64,000 bases of DNA, taken from assembly GCA_023419605.1 (NCBI GenBank), contig JAEZXR010000130.1, forward strand, positions 124,001 through 188,000. The letters run 5' to 3'. Positions 55,308 to 62,605 of this stretch are shown one piece after another (position 1 is the first letter of the stretch; each line of letters starts with the position of its first letter). The notes beneath the pieces were generated by a model. It was not told the origin of the DNA. It did no database searches and saw only the letters and a program-made list of their open reading frames with translations. The position numbers were made by a program, and so were the translations under genes. This DNA comes from Bacillota bacterium. Lineage in GTDB: Bacteria > Bacillota > Clostridia > Acetivibrionales > JAEZXR01.

Positions 55308-55420
55308 TCCCAGGAAACAATACTACAATATCATGAAAATGTTTCCTTGTAAACGTTTTCCAAGAAACATATTGATATATTTGCGATGGAGGTGGTATAA
55401 TATAGTTGTTTCCTGGGAAA
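55308..55420. promoter_or_regulatory. Divergent MarR operator region with three related sites
   Basis: TCCCAGGAAACAA (55308-55320) recurs inverted as TTGTTTCCTGGGAA (55406-55419). A central imperfect palindrome TGTTTCCTTG ... CCAAGAAACA lies at 55340-55369. The spacing and position over both promoters fit autoregulation by the MarR protein and co-control of the cyclase gene. Confidence 0.7.
55372..55401 (+). promoter_or_regulatory. Promoter of the marR gene
   Basis: TTGATA, an 18-nt spacer and TATAAT (55396-55401). The rightmost operator begins 5 nt after the -10 element and would block initiation. Confidence 0.7.
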
Positions 55421-55445
55421 TTAAATGGAAAAGGAGTTTTGAATT

Positions 55446-55940
55446 GTGAAAATAGATCCTGGAAAGACGGAAATAAAGCTGCTGCTAAATAAAATGGCAT
55501 CCTTATTTGATTACACAAAAGATCTTGTTGAAACCCATGAAAAGTCTTTAAAAGATTTATTGATCCAATATGATTATAAAAATATTTATGATAAAAACCT
55601 GATGATTTCAGAATTTCATGTCATTGATTGTATTGGAAAAAATCGATTGCTCAACGCAACCTTTATATCAAAGGAACTGGATATGACGAAGGGTGCCATA
55701 TCCAAAATAACTGCCAAGCTATTGGAAAAGGGCTTAATAAAAGCAAACCGTTTGGAAAACAATAAAAAGGAAATTTATTATACGCTAACAGCACAAGGAA
55801 GAGAAGCTTTTGAAATTCATGAAAAACTACACGAAAAAGAAAATGAAAAACTGCTGGCTATATTTGATAAGTATAATAAAGAAGAATTAAATACAATCAG
55901 CAAATTTTTAGATGATTTATTAAACGACTTTAGAGGGTGA
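55446..55940 (+). CDS. MarR-family transcriptional regulator
   Basis: A DNA-binding repressor of 164 residues. The winged helix region (about 60-125) includes LNATFISKELDMTKGAISKITAKLLEKGLIKANR and the wing NNKKEIYYTLTAQGREAFE. Helices at both ends form the dimer interface. The GTG start has AAGGAG 9 nt upstream. It is divergent from the cyclase gene with operator-like repeats in between. Its 3' end is convergent with, and only 31 nt from, a truncated L,D-transpeptidase gene. Confidence 0.88.
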   Translation: MKIDPGKTEIKLLLNKMASLFDYTKDLVETHEKSLKDLLIQYDYKNIYDKNLMISEFHVIDCIGKNRLLNATFISKELDMTKGAISKITAKLLEKGLIKANRLENNKKEIYYTLTAQGREAFEIHEKLHEKENEKLLAIFDKYNKEELNTISKFLDDLLNDFRG

Positions 55941-55971
55941 AGAAAGAAGGATGGATGGCCTTGCTTCGGTT

Positions 55972-56433
55972 TTAAGAGTATTCCAAAAACAATGTACCCC
56001 AGGGTACGTTAATACCAAGCCAGGAACCGCCAAAACCTTCTCCCCAGGTATCCTTGCTGATGACCTTCCACGTTCCCTCCGGTGAAGGGGTATCGGGTTT
56101 TCCTCCGGAACAGGGAAATACTCTGAGGAGATGTTCATCTTTATAAAGATAAAGTTGTTTTGCATCAAGGTCTATATGAATATAGTATGCGTTAGCTTCG
56201 AGTTCGCTGTCAAGCTGGTTTGCGTCATTGGAGTCTGCACTGGGTTCGGAGGGTGTGGATGAATCTTCCATGGAAGCCGGATTCGAATCAAAGTTTTCAT
56301 GGAAATTATGATGAAGGTCATCAAGGATCAATATATTTTTCCATACAAAAAATAATAGGATGACAAAAAATCCGCATACGAGTATTTTACTTATTTTCCA
56401 GTTAGGCTTGAAGTTTGATTTTCCTATTGGCAC
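55972..56433 (-). pseudogene. Truncated L,D-transpeptidase (YkuD) gene lacking the catalytic Cys
   Basis: A membrane-anchored protein of 153 residues with a hydrophobic helix (about 17-33), a Ser/Asp/Glu-rich linker (about 50-80) and the first half of a YkuD domain (about 82-153; YIHIDLDAKQLYLYKD, FPCSGGKPDTPSPEG, WLGINVPWGT). The usual continuation into the catalytic HGT ... SHGCIR motif is absent: the frame ends 6 residues after PWGT. The other two minus-strand frames beyond this point do not restore the motif, so the 3' part seems deleted, not frameshifted. The end lies 31 nt from the convergent marR gene, perhaps marking the deletion join. As it stands it should be catalytically dead. Confidence 0.7.
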
Positions 56434-56577
56434 GGCAAGTTACCCCCTAAATTTTTCTGCTGCATTATTACTATTTATATGAAGAGAATTCTCATACTAT
56501 TATTATTGGAAGGTGCAAAAAGAAATTAAAGGAAGTTCAGAAGGTACATAGGCGATATTACTAGTCTTTAAAAAAAT

Positions 56578-56619
56578 AAAAAAACAACCTCAACAAGTTT
56601 ATCATTGAGGTTGTTTTTC
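56578..56619 (-). terminator. Terminator after tRNA-Gln
   Basis: On the minus strand AACAACCTCAA pairs with TTGAGGTTGTT and is followed by a T run. Confidence 0.85.
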
Positions 56620-56620
56620 T

Positions 56621-56694
56621 TGGCTGCGGGACTAGGATTCGAACCCAGACAGACTGAGTCAGAGTCAGTAGTGCTACCCTTACACGATCCCGCA
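56621..56694 (-). tRNA. tRNA-Gln (CTG anticodon)
   Basis: A complete cloverleaf on the minus strand. The acceptor stem TGCGGGA (56688-56694) pairs with TCCCGCA. The anticodon stem ACTGA/TCAGT encloses the loop CTCTGAC, anticodon CTG. The T arm has GGTTCGAATCC. The CCA end is encoded (56621-56623). Confidence 0.93.
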
Positions 56695-56863
56695 TCGTTT
56701 GTTTCTGAGGTGTTTCGCTCATCAACGAAACATAGTATAGCATATACATTATTTTAGTGCAATAGTTTTTTTGAAAATTTTTTAAGTTTTTTTCAACTTT
56801 CTATTTGATATTATTTTATCTCCTTTTTCGTTTTTTATGCACGCCTACCATTCTACAGCAGCT

Positions 56864-57697
56864 TCATTCCTTAGCACCAAAATTCTTTTTAAACTCTCTT
56901 GGGGAGCAACCTTTATATTTTCTGAACATTTTAGAAAACAACAAAGGATCTTCGTAGCCGACGGAACGGGATATATCACCGATAGTGAGAGTTTGGTTCC
57001 GCATTAGGTCGCAAGCCCTGTCCAATCTTACATTAAGAAGAAACTTATGTGGAGAGGTTTCCAGGGAACTCTTAAAAACGGCACATAAATATTTGCTGTC
57101 CAGACCAACATGGTCTGCAATATCCGGAATGCTGATTTTTTTTGAATAGTTAACTTTTATAAACTCTACAGCTTTGCTGATATAAACTGCTTTGCCATCT
57201 CTTTTTGCATTGGAGGGAAAGTCTCCCGATACCTGTTCTATACAGGAAGACAGGAGCAGATACAAAAGTCCGAGCAACTGTGTTTCCCGGCTTCTGCCTA
57301 TATCGCGGGTACGCATCATTTTTGCAAAGCAATCATCCATATATCCATGGTCCCGGCAGTGTAGGATAGGGTTTTCTATGCTTAAATTTGCCTGTCTCAG
57401 ATAAAATTCGGCTTTAGTACCATGGAAACCAACCCATGAGTAATTCCACGGATCAGTAGCGTCTGCGTAATAATGCGTTATTACATCCGGGCATATCAGG
57501 AAAGCGTCTCCCTTTCCCAGGGAAAATTCTTTATTCTCCAGTCGAAAATATCCTTGACCGCTATGAATATAGTGGATGATATAGAAGTCTCTGATGGCCG
57601 GTCCAAAGGAATAACCGGGATAGCACTTTTGAGTACCGCACTCTATCACATCCAAATCCGTTTGAGGTAATCTATTTGTTAAAACAATACTGATCAT
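56864..57697 (-). CDS. AraC-family transcriptional regulator
   Basis: A sugar-responsive regulator of 277 residues. The N-terminal cupin-like AraC ligand-binding domain (about 15-150) has GYFRLENKEFSLGKGDAFLICPD. The C-terminal double helix-turn-helix (about 170-275) has ISIPDIADHVGLDSKYLCAVFKSSL and IGDISRSVGYEDPLLFSKMFRKYKGCSPREFKK. It is divergent from the GH36 alpha-galactosidase gene, separated by 294 nt of AT-rich DNA, and resembles MsmR/RafR-type activators of alpha-galactoside genes. It therefore most likely controls that gene. Confidence 0.9.
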   Translation of the reverse strand: MISIVLTNRLPQTDLDVIECGTQKCYPGYSFGPAIRDFYIIHYIHSGQGYFRLENKEFSLGKGDAFLICPDVITHYYADATDPWNYSWVGFHGTKAEFYLRQANLSIENPILHCRDHGYMDDCFAKMMRTRDIGRSRETQLLGLLYLLLSSCIEQVSGDFPSNAKRDGKAVYISKAVEFIKVNYSKKISIPDIADHVGLDSKYLCAVFKSSLETSPHKFLLNVRLDRACDLMRNQTLTIGDISRSVGYEDPLLFSKMFRKYKGCSPREFKKNFGAKE

Positions 57698-57991
57698 ATC
57701 ATTTCCACCTGTCTATGTCGCATTGCGTCTCAGAAATGCATTGAATTTTTCTAGTATATATCTGAACTTTTATTATATTTAGACATATGAGCATATAGCA
57801 ATATCTCTGCCTAAATCCTTTAATATAGGGATATCTTTATAAAGCACATCCAAAGCCGATAATGAAATTATAACATAAATTAATGAATAAATTCCATTTA
57901 CTTTATAACAATTCGAGCATAAAATTTAAATTATAATATCACATAAGATTGCAACCCGAATTAAAACTTTATTATGTATGGAGGGTAAGAA

Positions 57992-59764
57992 ATGAGCACT
58001 TTTAACGTATTAAAGTACGAAATAAAAGTAGAAGGTGGTATAGAGAATTTCAATATTTCGCTTTCTGGATATGAAGAACAAAAAGGACTTGAGTATATTA
58101 AGCTGAAAATGATGTCTGAGACCGAAATTGAGCCGTCCAAACTATCACTAACCTGGTCATCTCCGAGCATCGAGACACACTCGCGATGGAATCCCACAAT
58201 CGCTTTTAACAGAGGCATCGGTATCGACTGGACGAGAGAAGTCTTCAAATCAAAGGCGACCTTTGGAGCACCGGTGTGCACACATTTAAATTATAAGGGA
58301 GAAAACCAGTTGACCATCGCTGTTTCCGATGCGTTGAATTCTATAGAAATAAAGACAGGCGTAAGCGAAGAGACTGCCAACATGATTTGCATTGTTTCCT
58401 TCTTTACAGCACCGATGCAGCCGCTCAAGGAGTACGAAGCTGTTATCCGCCTGGATACAAGACATATACCTTATTACGAAAGCTTAGACCAGGTACAGCA
58501 GTGGTGGGCTTCCATGCCGGGCTATGAACCTGCAAGCGTTCCGGAGATTGCACGCCGGCCCATGTACTCAACATGGTATAACTATCACCAGCACGTTGAC
58601 CCCGATAGCATGGTTGAGCAGTGCAGGCTGGCCAAAGAGATGGGGATGGATGCTATCATCGTTGATGATGGATGGCAGACGGATGACAATAGCAGAGGAT
58701 ATACCTACTGTGGGGATTGGGAAGTCGCTGCAGCCAAAGTTCCTGACATGAGAAAATTCGTTGATGCCGTACATGCTACCGGAATGAAGTTTATTCTATG
58801 GTATTCGGTTCCCTTTGTGGGCAAATACTCCAAAGCCTATGAGCGGTTTAAGGAGAAGTTCCTGGATTTGGGGGAAAGAGGATGGTGGACCTTAGACCCG
58901 CGTTTTCCCGATGTTCGTGAGTATTTAATAAACATTTATGAAAATGCTGTAAAAGAGTGGAATTTGGATGGATTAAAACTGGACTTCGTTGACAGTTTTT
59001 CCAAGGTAGCCGAAGGAGCATGCGATATCCCGGGAAGAGACTATAATTCCGTGGAAGAAGCGGTTGACAGGCTGCTTAAAGATACATTAAAAAGACTTCG
59101 TGCAATCAAGCCGGATTTCATGATTGAGTTCAGGCAAAATTATGTCGGACCTCTTATGAGGACTTACGGCAATATGTTTAGAGCGGCGGACTGCCCCAAT
59201 AATTCCCTGTACAATAGAGCGAGAATTGTTGATATACGTCTTATTTGCGGTAATACCGCAGCGCACGCCGATATGGTCATGTGGCATAACAGTGACACCG
59301 TGGTTAGTGCAGCCATGCAAATTATTAATATTCTATACTCGGTTCCGCAGATATCGGTACTTTTAGACAAAATTCCTGAGGATCACCAAAAGATGCTAAA
59401 GTACCTGTTAACATTCTGGAACGATCACAGGGATGTGCTGCTTGACGGCAAATTTGTTGCGCTGCATCCGGAGGCGAATTATAGCTCGGTTATAGCGACA
59501 ACGCCGAAGAAGATGCTGGCTACTGCTTATTCGAGCCCTGTCATAGAAATTCCGGAAGCCTCTTTTGAGGAGATTATTCTGGTGAATGGGTCTTATGAGG
59601 AGCGCTTGCTGGTTGAAACAGCACACGAATCCGGTAATGCCGGTTTCGAAGTTCGTAATTGCTGCGGTGAACTGGTTACATCCGGTACCATGAACCTCAG
59701 TAAAGGAATACATTCCATAGAGGTGCCTCCCGCAGGAATAATATTCTTAAAGCTCAATGCGTAA
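57992..59764 (+). CDS. Cytoplasmic GH36 alpha-galactosidase
   Basis: An alpha-galactosidase-type glycoside hydrolase of 590 residues without signal peptide. The N-terminal beta-sandwich (about 1-165) is followed by a TIM barrel (about 170-470) and a C-terminal beta domain. Motifs: MDAIIVDDGWQTD, WNLDGLKLDF with nucleophile D331, and FRAADCPNN with acid/base D400. These agree in spacing with known GH36 enzymes of clan GH-D. It acts on imported alpha-galactosides (or related alpha-linked sugars) and is probably under the divergent AraC regulator. Ribosome site: GGAGGG, 7 nt before ATG. It ends at a perfect terminator. Confidence 0.9.
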   Translation: MSTFNVLKYEIKVEGGIENFNISLSGYEEQKGLEYIKLKMMSETEIEPSKLSLTWSSPSIETHSRWNPTIAFNRGIGIDWTREVFKSKATFGAPVCTHLNYKGENQLTIAVSDALNSIEIKTGVSEETANMICIVSFFTAPMQPLKEYEAVIRLDTRHIPYYESLDQVQQWWASMPGYEPASVPEIARRPMYSTWYNYHQHVDPDSMVEQCRLAKEMGMDAIIVDDGWQTDDNSRGYTYCGDWEVAAAKVPDMRKFVDAVHATGMKFILWYSVPFVGKYSKAYERFKEKFLDLGERGWWTLDPRFPDVREYLINIYENAVKEWNLDGLKLDFVDSFSKVAEGACDIPGRDYNSVEEAVDRLLKDTLKRLRAIKPDFMIEFRQNYVGPLMRTYGNMFRAADCPNNSLYNRARIVDIRLICGNTAAHADMVMWHNSDTVVSAAMQIINILYSVPQISVLLDKIPEDHQKMLKYLLTFWNDHRDVLLDGKFVALHPEANYSSVIATTPKKMLATAYSSPVIEIPEASFEEIILVNGSYEERLLVETAHESGNAGFEVRNCCGELVTSGTMNLSKGIHSIEVPPAGIIFLKLNA

Positions 59765-59840
59765 GTACGCCGGCAGTCCGGATTCCGATTGGATGGTTAT
59801 TTTTTGAGACGGACCATAGCTTGGGCGAAAAGGATGGTAA

Positions 59841-59881
59841 AGAACTCGATTCGTAATAGATGAATCGAGTTCTGATTTTTT
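59841..59881 (+). terminator. Terminator after the GH36 gene
   Basis: A perfect 12-bp stem AGAACTCGATTC / GAATCGAGTTCT, then GATTTTTT. Confidence 0.9.
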
Positions 59882-59957
59882 CCAAATATAAATTATTCAG
59901 TTAAAATCAACCGAATTAGCAATATTGCATCTTGCTTTCTAATATGTTCATGCCCTT

Positions 59958-59991
59958 CCTATTGTTTGAAATTACCAGCATAAACAATAGG
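59958..59991. promoter_or_regulatory. 10-bp inverted repeat upstream of the SASP gene
   Basis: CCTATTGTTT and AAACAATAGG are exact complements 14 nt apart, about 60 nt before the SASP start. They overlap the region where a forespore (SigG-type) promoter would lie; no confident SigG match was found. Confidence 0.35.
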
Positions 59992-60048
59992 GTTTCATGC
60001 AAAAATAGGAGTGTAACAAAAATCCAATAAAGAAGTGTGGTGAAAAAT

Positions 60049-60231
60049 ATGTCAAGAAGAAGCAATACTCAGTTTGACCAGATGAAGTATGAAGTTGCTA
60101 AAGAAGTAGGAGTAACTTTGAACCAGGGTTACAACGGTGACAAGACAGCTAGAGAAAACGGCAGCGTAGGTGGCCGTATCACTCAGAAGGTTTTCGAACA
60201 GTTTACAGGTAAAAATTATAGGAATCAATAA
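60049..60231 (+). CDS. Alpha/beta-type small acid-soluble spore protein
   Basis: A 60-residue SASP. The motifs KYEVAKEVGV (with the GPR protease site at E-V-A) and GYNGDKTARENGSVGGRIT are the conserved DNA-binding and cleavage segments of alpha/beta-type SASPs, which coat and protect spore DNA. ATG 60049 is chosen with GGTG just upstream; GTG 60037 would add four residues. Single-gene transcript with a terminator at 60239-60271. Confidence 0.93.
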   Translation: MSRRSNTQFDQMKYEVAKEVGVTLNQGYNGDKTARENGSVGGRITQKVFEQFTGKNYRNQ

Positions 60232-60238
60232 AACAAAA

Positions 60239-60271
60239 AAGAAGGGGACGAAAAGGTTCTCTTCTTTTTTT
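60239..60271 (+). terminator. Terminator after the SASP gene
   Basis: AAGAAGGGGAC pairs with GTTCTCTTCTT (two G-U pairs) around GAAAAG, followed by T residues. Confidence 0.85.
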
Positions 60272-60333
60272 GATTCTCCACATTGTGTAATAAAAAATCA
60301 TGTATGATTGCACATACATGACTCGTATCCAAT

Positions 60334-60483
60334 CTATTCATCCGTATAGTTAAAGCCAAAATGGCATTTTAAACACATCAAACTGCGGGTCTTGTTTCGC
60401 CAGTATACCATATGCATATCCGAAGCGCAGATGGGGCATTTGTTCGAAGTTTTTTTATGAAAAGTGTGAACTGTTGCTGCCAT
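60334..60483 (-). CDS. Small zinc-ribbon protein (49 residues)
   Basis: A short minus-strand frame from ATG 60483 to TAG 60334 encoding 49 residues, beginning MAATVHTFHKKTSNK. It carries two Cys pairs, CPIC and CLKC, about 24 residues apart, plus several His, so it should fold as one zinc ribbon. GGAGGA lies at proper spacing before the ATG, which supports a real gene. No function is known; small zinc ribbons of this kind often bind nucleic acid or other proteins. Confidence 0.7.
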   Translation of the reverse strand: MAATVHTFHKKTSNKCPICASDMHMVYWRNKTRSLMCLKCHFGFNYTDE

Positions 60484-60886
60484 TTTATCCTCCAGAATTT
60501 TATAATTACTATTATCTTAACAATTTTCATCAATTATATTCAGAAACTTAATTTGAAACCCGGCTGAAATAATACGATGCATAGAATAGATCTACAGCAA
60601 AATGAGACACACTCAAGCGTATCTCACTTTGATTTTCCGGATAAAAAGAGAATCTCTTACGATTAATTAGATTATACTTCTGTTGTATAATAATGTCAAT
60701 GCTATGAAGGTCCTATTTTCAAGATTCAGGAACAATCTTGTATTAAGTTATACTATTATATCATATGTTTCATATAGGAATTTGAAATGAGTGAAGAACG
60801 GTTTACCATGAATTCCCATATGAATGTCTTTTAATTAGAAAGTTATTTATACAAGTATAAGAATATTTAGGATAGGGGAGATCGGA
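60484..60886. other. Intergenic region between the zinc-ribbon and phoH genes
   Basis: AT-rich with no gene. An imperfect hairpin at 60600-60628 (AAATGAGACAC / GTATCTCACTTT) is present. AGTTATACTATTATATC at about 60745-60763 may contain the phoH promoter. Confidence 0.4.
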
Positions 60887-62263
60887 TTGAAAAAAACCTT
60901 CGTACTGGACACCAATGTTCTTCTACAAACTCCATTCGCATTACAGTCCTTTGGTGATAATATCATCGTGATTCCGGAGGTTGTCCTGGAGGAACTGGAC
61001 CGGTTTAAAAAAGACAGCAGCGAGCTGGGAGCCAATGCAAGACATACTGCAAGGCTTATCGACGGACTGAGGGCAAGAGGAAATCTAAATGAGGGTGTAC
61101 AACTGGACAATGGAGGTATTCTTCGGGTTGAAATGAATTTTAATACGATAGAGCTTCCCAAAAGCTGGGATGATAGCAATAATGATAATAGAATACTGCG
61201 AGTATGTAAAGGATTGAGAGAAAAGGGAGAAAATGTATTTCTTGTTACAAAGGATATCTTTGAAAGAATCAAGGCGGATATTATCGGAGTGGTGGCCCAG
61301 GATTTCTTCACAGAACAGGTGCCTGTTCTGGATGATCAGTACAAGGGGCGGCTGGAACTTTACACTACGGAAGAGAAGCTGAACGAATTTTATACCAAAG
61401 GATGTTTAAAGCAGGAGGATGTATTTCTCTTTAGTCCGGATTTCAGCAGTAAAGAGTTCCCGGAGCTCGTAGTAAACCAATTTTTAATCCTGCATTCCTG
61501 TGACAATAAGAAGCACACGGCCATGGGCAGGTTTAACGGAAAGCAAGTAGTAGCCCTTCGGTTTTTAAATGAAAGGCCTTTTGGAGTAACTCCAAGAAAT
61601 GCAGGGCAAAAGTTCATGCAGGAAGCATTGATGATGGATGCGGATAAGGCTCCTTTGGTGATTATCAAGGGACCTGCGGGGACTGCAAAGACTTTTTATT
61701 CATTGGCTGTGGGACTGCATAAAGTCATGATGGAGCAGAGAAAGTTGTATAGGAAGCTGCTGGTTTGCAGGCCTAACGTGAAACTGGATGAAGACATTGG
61801 TTATCTTCCGGGCACGGAACAGGAAAAGATTGCACCCTTCCTTCGGCCGGTGGTCGATAATCTGGAGGTACTCATCGATAATGATGAAGCCGAGCGGTAC
61901 AGCAGTGAGAAAGAGTTGAAAGACAAAGTGGATGAGCTCTTTGACAGGAAAATTATTAATACGGAAGCCATTGCTTTTATACGGGGGCGTTCCATCGCCA
62001 AGCAGTGGGTAATCATTGATGAAGCACAGAATCTTACACCGAAACAGGTGAAGGGAATCATTACCAGAGCAGGTGAAGGCACAAAAATTATACTTCTGGG
62101 AGATCCGGAGCAGATCGATCATCCATTCCTTGATATACGAACCAATGGACTTTGTTACGCCGCGGAGAAGATGAAAGGAAGTTCACTGTGCTATCAGGTA
62201 ACGCTTACGGACGAGGAATGTGAAAGATCGAGCCTGGCTTATGAAGGCGCCAAAAGAATGTAG
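60887..62263 (+). CDS. PhoH-family protein with N-terminal PIN domain (PhoH2-like)
   Basis: A cytoplasmic protein of 458 residues fusing a PIN ribonuclease-type domain (about 1-150; FVLDTNVLL, PEVVLEELDRFKKD, with the acidic metal-binding residues) to a PhoH ATPase domain (about 225-455). The P-loop is K261-GPAGTAKT and the Walker B WVIIDEAQNLTP. PhoH2 proteins of this layout act as RNA helicase/RNases in known cases. TTG start with GGGGAGA about 6 nt upstream. RNase J is encoded nearby, so both RNA-processing genes may be functionally linked, though a terminator separates them. Confidence 0.9.
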   Translation: MKKTFVLDTNVLLQTPFALQSFGDNIIVIPEVVLEELDRFKKDSSELGANARHTARLIDGLRARGNLNEGVQLDNGGILRVEMNFNTIELPKSWDDSNNDNRILRVCKGLREKGENVFLVTKDIFERIKADIIGVVAQDFFTEQVPVLDDQYKGRLELYTTEEKLNEFYTKGCLKQEDVFLFSPDFSSKEFPELVVNQFLILHSCDNKKHTAMGRFNGKQVVALRFLNERPFGVTPRNAGQKFMQEALMMDADKAPLVIIKGPAGTAKTFYSLAVGLHKVMMEQRKLYRKLLVCRPNVKLDEDIGYLPGTEQEKIAPFLRPVVDNLEVLIDNDEAERYSSEKELKDKVDELFDRKIINTEAIAFIRGRSIAKQWVIIDEAQNLTPKQVKGIITRAGEGTKIILLGDPEQIDHPFLDIRTNGLCYAAEKMKGSSLCYQVTLTDEECERSSLAYEGAKRM

Positions 62264-62605
62264 GAGGAAGAACTGGAGAATCTGGCTGCTGCCTTGTTTT
62301 AGGCTGCGGCTTTTATTTTTGTAAAAGTAAAATAATAACATTACATGGTTTTTATGCCTTTCAACGTACTATACATAATCTGCCTTCTAAAGCATAGACT
62401 ATAGTTAAAAAGTTAGATTACCTCAGCCGTTACCAAATTAAAGAAAAATAATTGTTTAAATTTGCTGGAAATATGCTATAATATAATAGTTTGTATGGCA
62501 ATTTGAATATGAATAATGCAACGGATTTGCTCGCAGTTCAAGTTTATATTGCTGGTGAAAACGTTAATTAAATATATACTACAAAAAAAAGATGGAGGTT
62601 TAGTT
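62264..62605. other. Intergenic region between phoH and the RNase J gene
   Basis: It contains a terminator (62285-62316) and a candidate sigma-A promoter, TTGTTT (62452) with TATAAT (62477-62482), spacer 19 nt. The remaining leader of about 120 nt has no recognisable motif. Confidence 0.5.
62285..62316 (+). terminator. Terminator after phoH
   Basis: GCTGCTGCC pairs with GGCTGCGGC (one mismatch, one G-U) across 8 nt, followed by TTTTATTTTTG. Confidence 0.75.
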
